NCBI RefSeq assembly: GCF_003576645.1
Contig: NC_044916.1
Location: 37,880,868-37,944,867, forward strand
Direction of reading: 5' to 3'
From: Ipomoea triloba
Taxonomy: Eukaryota > Streptophyta > Magnoliopsida > Solanales > Convolvulaceae
Length of the DNA stretch: 64,000 nucleotides
The position numbers and the translations under genes are program-made. Below the pieces are notes generated by a model. It was not told the origin of the DNA. It did not search any database and was given only the letters and a program-made list of their open reading frames with translations. Each line of letters starts with the position of its first letter. Position 1 is the first letter of the stretch. Shown here piece after piece: positions 59,238-64,000 of the stretch.

Positions 59238-59660
59238 TCAGCTTTCCAGTTTTGCGGGCGGATGGCAAGTCTTGAACTCATCTTTAAGATTGCCTGCATT
59301 CCCAGAAATAGTAATAAGTTTAATTTCAGTTGTTCATGGATAAGAATGACAATTAGATGGGGAGTTATACAAGGTAGAACACAGAGAGAGAGAGAGAAGT
59401 TTAAGGAAGAAAGACGTATGCTTTAATAAATAAATAAAATAAAAAATAAAAAAGATGAAGTAAAGCAGTAGAAAAGACACAATCTAATCTAATCTAATCT
59501 AGGAAACAATTTAAGTTAATATGTTTACTGTAGAAAAGCTAAGGATGGGTGATGAGTTGGAAGATTTGATAGATTTCTCTCTCTAGAACTGTGTTTTCAT
59601 ACCTTGCTGTGGAGATTTCAGTCTTGCTTTTTGATCTGCAATCTTTTCTCTCACCCCCAT
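59238..59660 (-). CDS. Possible 37-residue spliced peptide gene
   Basis: On the minus strand a TATA-like CTTTATAAG (about 59775) precedes a CT-rich leader and an ATG at 59660. Exon 59660-59603 ends in CAG/CAAG-GTATGA. A good acceptor (TTCTGGGAATGCAG) opens the next exon at 59293, and the frame closes at 59238. The peptide starts MGVREKIADQKARLK and ends FKTCHPPAKLES. I do not recognise it. A second frame from an ATG in exon 2 gives a different short peptide (MSSRLAIRPQNWKADEIWG..). This could instead be the leader of a non-coding transcript. Confidence 0.25.
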
Positions 59661-60500
59661 AAAAATAAAAAAGGAGAAATTTAGAGAGAGAAGTGCAAGC
59701 AGAGAGAGATGAATGGAAATGGATGTATGAGGAGGAGGAGGGGTAATGAATGAGGAAATTGAGAGAGTGGTGGGCTTATAAAGGAGGGGAGAAATTTAGG
59801 AGAAGAGAAGAGAGAGTGGGCTATGGCGATGGACCTGACAGTGACTGCTCCAAGGCCCAGAAAGAATGTAAGGAATAAAAAGTAAATGGAAAACAAAAAC
59901 TTTAAAAAGTTCACAACTCTTTATGACGTCACTTGTGAGACGCCCCGCTCTACTTCAGGTTATCCCACCCAACCACTGCAGATTAATAATTTCACCATTT
60001 ATTTTCTCTACTAATCTCCACAACAAGAACGATTGTTTAGGATTCAAACATATTAAATTTGTGACCACTAGCAATTATAAAAAGGACAAAAATAAAAATG
60101 AAAATCCCTTCTTATCAACAAATAATAAAACATGGAAGCATTTCCACGTGGCTCTTTTTCCTCCATTAACGTCTTTGTTTTTTTGACTGGCACAAACAAA
60201 AAACCTATGGGTATCTATCTGGTGTAATTTAACCACAACTCCGCAACCTCTATAACTTAAATAATACTCCGTGATGTATCTATATATATATATATATATA
60301 TAGAATTATAATAACTATATATATAATAACCGAAGCGATTATGAAATTTTACTGCACAAACTCAAGAACAATTTAGTAATATCATATGAAGAGTTACTAC
60401 ATGTCATCTGAGTGCTTGGCATTCAATTCCTTTACTAGTTACAAAAATTCATTATTCTTTTACTCCTCTATTTTTGGAGAATGGAATAAAAAAAATAAGA
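59661..60500. other. Intergenic DNA
   Basis: Purine-rich stretch at 59680-59830 (the CT-rich leader read from the other strand), then AT-rich DNA with (TA)n at about 60281-60302. No clear gene. Confidence 0.45.
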
Positions 60501-60507
60501 GATAAGT

Positions 60508-60800
60508 TAATACCCATAGTGGTCCATTGATAATAACGAAATTCACAAATTGGTCATCGATTATCAAATTTAACAAATTAAGTCCTCAACTATTCAATCA
60601 TTACTCAATAAGGTCATCAACTATTAAATTCTTAATAAAGTCATCAACTATTCAATTATTACTCAATAAGGTCCCCAACGAATGATTGATTTGTGAATTA
60701 TTGAGAAAGAATTAAATAGTTGAGGACTTAATTGATAAAATTGATAGCTTATGACTAATCTGTGAATTAATTATAACATAGTCGACCATTTTAAATATTT
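60508..60800. mobile_element. Degenerate foldback MITE
   Basis: The left arm (GGTCCATTGATAATAACGAAATTCACAAATTGGTCATCGATTATCAAATTTAACAAATTAAGTCCTCAACTATT) recurs inverted and diverged at the right (ending AATTCACAG..TAGTTGAGGACTTAATTG). The centre has repeats of TCATCAACTATT and ACTCAATAAGGTC. The boundaries are approximate; no target duplication was identified. Confidence 0.5.
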
Positions 60801-61080
60801 ACTATAAAAAATAAATAATAAATAAATAAATCATTGTCCATGCATTAAATATAGAATTTTAATCTATATACACATATATGTATTACATTTTTTAGATTTC
60901 AAAAAAAATGTATTATATATATTTATTTATTTATATTTTAATTAATTAGTTATTTATTTATTTATATTTTAATTAATTATTTATTTATTTATTTTAATTC
61001 AAATTCCTTTTTTTTTTGAAGGAATTCGAATTCCTATTTACTCCTAAATAAATTGACTTTTCCTACTTAAACGTGTTAGT
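60801..61080. other. AT-rich low-complexity DNA
   Basis: ATTTATTT-type runs at 60917-60996 and a T-run at 61009-61018. Nothing else is seen. Confidence 0.6.
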
Positions 61081-61088
61081 ATGTTACC

Positions 61089-61332
61089 CAGAGCCGATTT
61101 TTTTTTTATTTGCGTGGCCCTGTGTTGGTAAATAAGTAAGGCCCTATCAAAGAATAAATAAACTGTGAATTGAAAAACAAATTGTAAAGAAAAAAATGTA
61201 AATAAAACCTAATTTTAGGCCAATATAATCACAAATACATATAGTAACTATTAGGCCATTGTTGGATTAGGGGGCCCCAATTTTGGGGCCATGTGCGGTT
61301 GCACATTTTGCACGCTCTAAAATCCGGTCATG
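61089..61332. mobile_element. hAT-type MITE with 8 bp target duplication
   Basis: Starts CAGAGCCGATTTTTTTT and, reversed from its right end, CATGACCGGATTTTAGAGC. The flanks are identical, ATGTTACC at 61081-61088 and 61333-61340. An 8 bp duplication and CAG-type ends fit the hAT superfamily. It contains GGGGGCCCCAATTTTGGGGCC near 61270. No coding capacity. Confidence 0.75.
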
Positions 61333-61340
61333 ATGTTACC

Positions 61341-62750
61341 ATTACTTATTTGATCCACTTTACCATTTGAATTCCAGCACCCTTAGTTATTGAATTCGAA
61401 AATCAAACTCATAATAATATGGTTTAAAAGAAAAACTCATAATAATATAATAACGATGTAGTGATAATGTAATCTTCAATTCAATTCCGTATATAATATT
61501 AAATACATAATTGACATTGTTTAAGAATACAAACACATACAAGAACGATAGCTATCAACCTAACCTTACCTCTACGCACTTCCATCACACCCATATATAA
61601 TTCCCAAGCATCAACGTACGTTACCGACACAAGACAAGACAAGACAATCGGAGTAGATTATTGCTTCATTTAAGGTTCTACTTACCATTTTTTTCAATGA
61701 GCAAATTAAAGAAAAGTTAACCAAAATAATTAAGGGCATATATGGTTTGGCGTGTGACGGTGTTCTAACTTATAACTTATAAGAGGAAGATGCATGCATG
61801 CGCCATCCGGTCAATACCTGACCTAATTTTATTGGCCTGCGTTCTCTCATTATTATATGCTAATCTTCTTCCTCAATTTTGAACAATACCGAACTCCAAC
61901 AAATTTTTTATATGGAACGCATTCCTATATATAATACTTTCCGGCGTTGAAAAAGAGATTATTGTTTTATTCTGCCACAACATATCTTAATGAGTTTTTA
62001 GTATATGTAATTTTAAATTTTATTCATTCACTTTTAAATATGACGGACAATAATATATTATTTTCATGATATATATTTCAAAAAAAAAGTCTATATTAAA
62101 AATTTGAAAGTAATTAAGAGTAGAACTTAAGAGTTCATGCCACATAATAATTTCGTATATCTTAATTTAATTACTTCTATTATATTGTACCAAATCTGTA
62201 ATCATATACGTTTTGTGCAGTTATAAAATTAAAGTTGAACTAACGCAAATCAAACAGGTAGCTAAGTTACTACATTATATTATAATAGTATAATAATGAA
62301 CAAACATAGTTGGTCTTTTTATTTGACTAGATAATCGTTAAATATCTCCATAAGTAATAAGCTAATACGGAGTAGCTTGTATCATCTCAGTTATAACCAA
62401 TTTTACAAAATATTAAAATAAACCAAATTTATTTAAAAAAAAAAAGATATTTTATTCAAATATTAGCCAACATAAAATTGAGTACCGCACATGTATGATC
62501 TGCCCCTCTCAGAAAACCAAGCTAAGTTGGTGAATTTTGAAAATTCCAAGATATTTTGAAAATTCCAAGTACACTAAATATAATTAACGCTTCTCCATGA
62601 CATGCGTTACAATTTTATTTCAAACTAAAAATATGTTGAAGGAAGATTTGAATAAAACTTTACTCTCTCTTCTTTTTTTTTTTTTAATCAATTACATATA
62701 ATAGGTAAAAATTGAGATAGGGTAGGTAGCTAATTGAAGCTAAGACGTAG

Positions 62751-62813
<63 letters not shown>

Positions 62814-62938
62814 TATGTGATGAAATGAGAATGAGAATCTCTAATTCCGTAAAAATTTGAAAATCAATATGAATGCACACAATCCTCTACATTAATACAT
62901 ACAAATTTTTACATGCAAATTAAATTGTGTACATTGTT
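61341..62938. other. Intergenic DNA
   Basis: AT-rich, with a perfect (AT)n array at about 62753-62808. No gene is recognised on either strand. Confidence 0.6.
62753..62808. repeat. (AT)n microsatellite
   Basis: About 28 uninterrupted AT units. Confidence 0.95.
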
Positions 62939-62957
62939 GAGCACATGATTCAATTTA

Positions 62958-63145
62958 GTATCAGAGCCATGCAAAAGGTCATGGGTTCGAATCTTCGCGC
63001 CACCCGAAAAAAAGACTATGGTCCACGTGTTGCTTGGAGCCCATCAAAGTCAATCGGCCCGCATACGTGAGGGGGCGGTGTTGAGCATATAATATATAAA
63101 CATAAATGTGCAGTTCAACTATCAGCTTAGCCTTTTAGTTGGATG
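62958..63145. mobile_element. tRNA-related retroelement remnant between 19 bp direct repeats
   Basis: Flanked by a perfect 19 bp repeat GAGCACATGATTCAATTTA at 62939-62957 and 63146-63164. Inside, GTATCAGAGCCATG matches the part of initiator-methionine tRNA used as a primer site by plant retroelements, and GGTCATGGGTTCGAATC carries a B-box-like GGTTCGAATC. This fits a SINE or a fragment of an LTR-type element; the ends do not allow a firm choice. Confidence 0.5.
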
Positions 63146-63164
63146 GAGCACATGATTCAATTTA

Positions 63165-63227
63165 CATTTATGTATAGATTCGGAGATTCTATCAGAATGA
63201 GTGGCTCTTATTGAAACATCACCCCAC

Positions 63228-63266
<39 letters not shown>

Positions 63267-64000
63267 GAATGATTGTAGCTAGGTAGGAAGGGAAGGAAAT
63301 GGTGAAATTAAAGTAGAGATAGGGCGGAATGGGAAAAAAAATGGGGGGAAAATGACGCATCATAGGTAGGTGGGTCTGGGTGTGAATTAATAGTGAATGA
63401 GGTGTAGCTATCTTCCCCAGAATTCCCTGAGCAATAGTAATGATTATACCATATACTTGTTCTTGTTGTTGACATTTTGTATGTACTGCCATAATATGGC
63501 AGATTGGCAGCTACCAAAATATCATCATCAACTTATTCATCTCTGAACAAATTCAATTACAGACTGGACCACTCTATTGATGTCCCCCCCTTAGCTATTA
63601 CTTTCCTTCCCCTCCCCCTCCTATTTTGTCAACATAAAAGGCAGTGCACACACAGTAATGGAGGCAGGGAGGGAGCTAGGGAACGTAACCTTTTATTTGT
63701 ATACTTGAACGCATTTAATTTGGATGCATATATATGCATGGCAATACAACTATATTCTATATATTTATATAAAAATTTCTCTAAGCGCGCTATTATATTG
63801 CATGTACAAATGTACATTACCTTTAATTTGCCCTATATTATATTGCTTTTATGGATCCATTACCTGGCACGCACATCCATGCTTTAAACTCAATGTATCA
63901 ACCTATTAACTTTAAAGATATATACATACAAATCAAAGATATAACGAATTCACATCTATATAGCTAGACAGACAGTTAGTTCTTATACTGTGGATCGCGG
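63165..64000. other. Intergenic DNA at window edge
   Basis: A (CA)n-(TA)n tract at about 63230-63266 and AT-rich sequence. No gene is recognised. Confidence 0.5.

Overview
This is a 64 kb piece of a flowering-plant (eudicot) nuclear genome. Evidence: AT-rich intergenic DNA, short spliceosomal introns, a plastid-targeted ribosomal protein gene, a P-class PPR gene, REDUCED WALL ACETYLATION and inhibitor-of-fructosidase/PMEI-type genes, and plant-type LINE, Helitron, MULE, hAT and CACTA-like repeats. An asterid such as a Convolvulaceae species is possible, but that is a guess.

Layout. 1-3.2 kb: tandem array of ~525 bp units ending in a CACTA-like terminus. 4-11.5 kb: cluster of invertase/pectin methylesterase inhibitor-like genes on the minus strand (two intact, one clear 3' fragment, one doubtful scrap), separated by MITEs and ATT/ATC microsatellites and broken by a 25-N gap. 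13.8-17.0 kb: ten-exon poly(A) polymerase gene (minus). 17.5-18.5 kb: minisatellite. 19.6-23.5 kb: RWA gene, 16 exons (plus). 24.7-26.7 kb: intronless PPR gene (plus). 27.8-29.3 kb: plastid bS6 gene with a very acidic tail (minus). 29.6-30.1 kb: foldback transposon. 31.1-34.7 kb: membrane-anchored J-protein of DNAJC14/Jiv90 type (minus). 36.3-43.2 kb: one L1-type LINE (minus), falsely lengthened in the assembly. 43.5-44.1 kb: MULE-like MITE. 45.9-57.1 kb: complete-ended 11.2 kb Helitron (minus) with a broken Rep/helicase gene and an intact RPA1-like gene, inserted in an older inverted-repeat element. 57-64 kb: gene-poor DNA with several MITEs, a tRNA-related retroelement remnant and a possible tiny spliced gene.

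The host genes are ordinary housekeeping or cell-wall genes with no shared pathway; plants do not use operons and none is implied. The main points for a reader are: (1) two assembly artefacts, where contig ends overlap across runs of N (8124-9500 = 9526-10907; 39747-41536 = 41538-43327), so some 'duplicated' features are not real; (2) a Helitron whose replicase has lost the region expected to carry its catalytic tyrosines while its helicase and RPA-like gene persist; and (3) a set of MULE-like elements with related palindromic ends. I saw no clearly new biological system.
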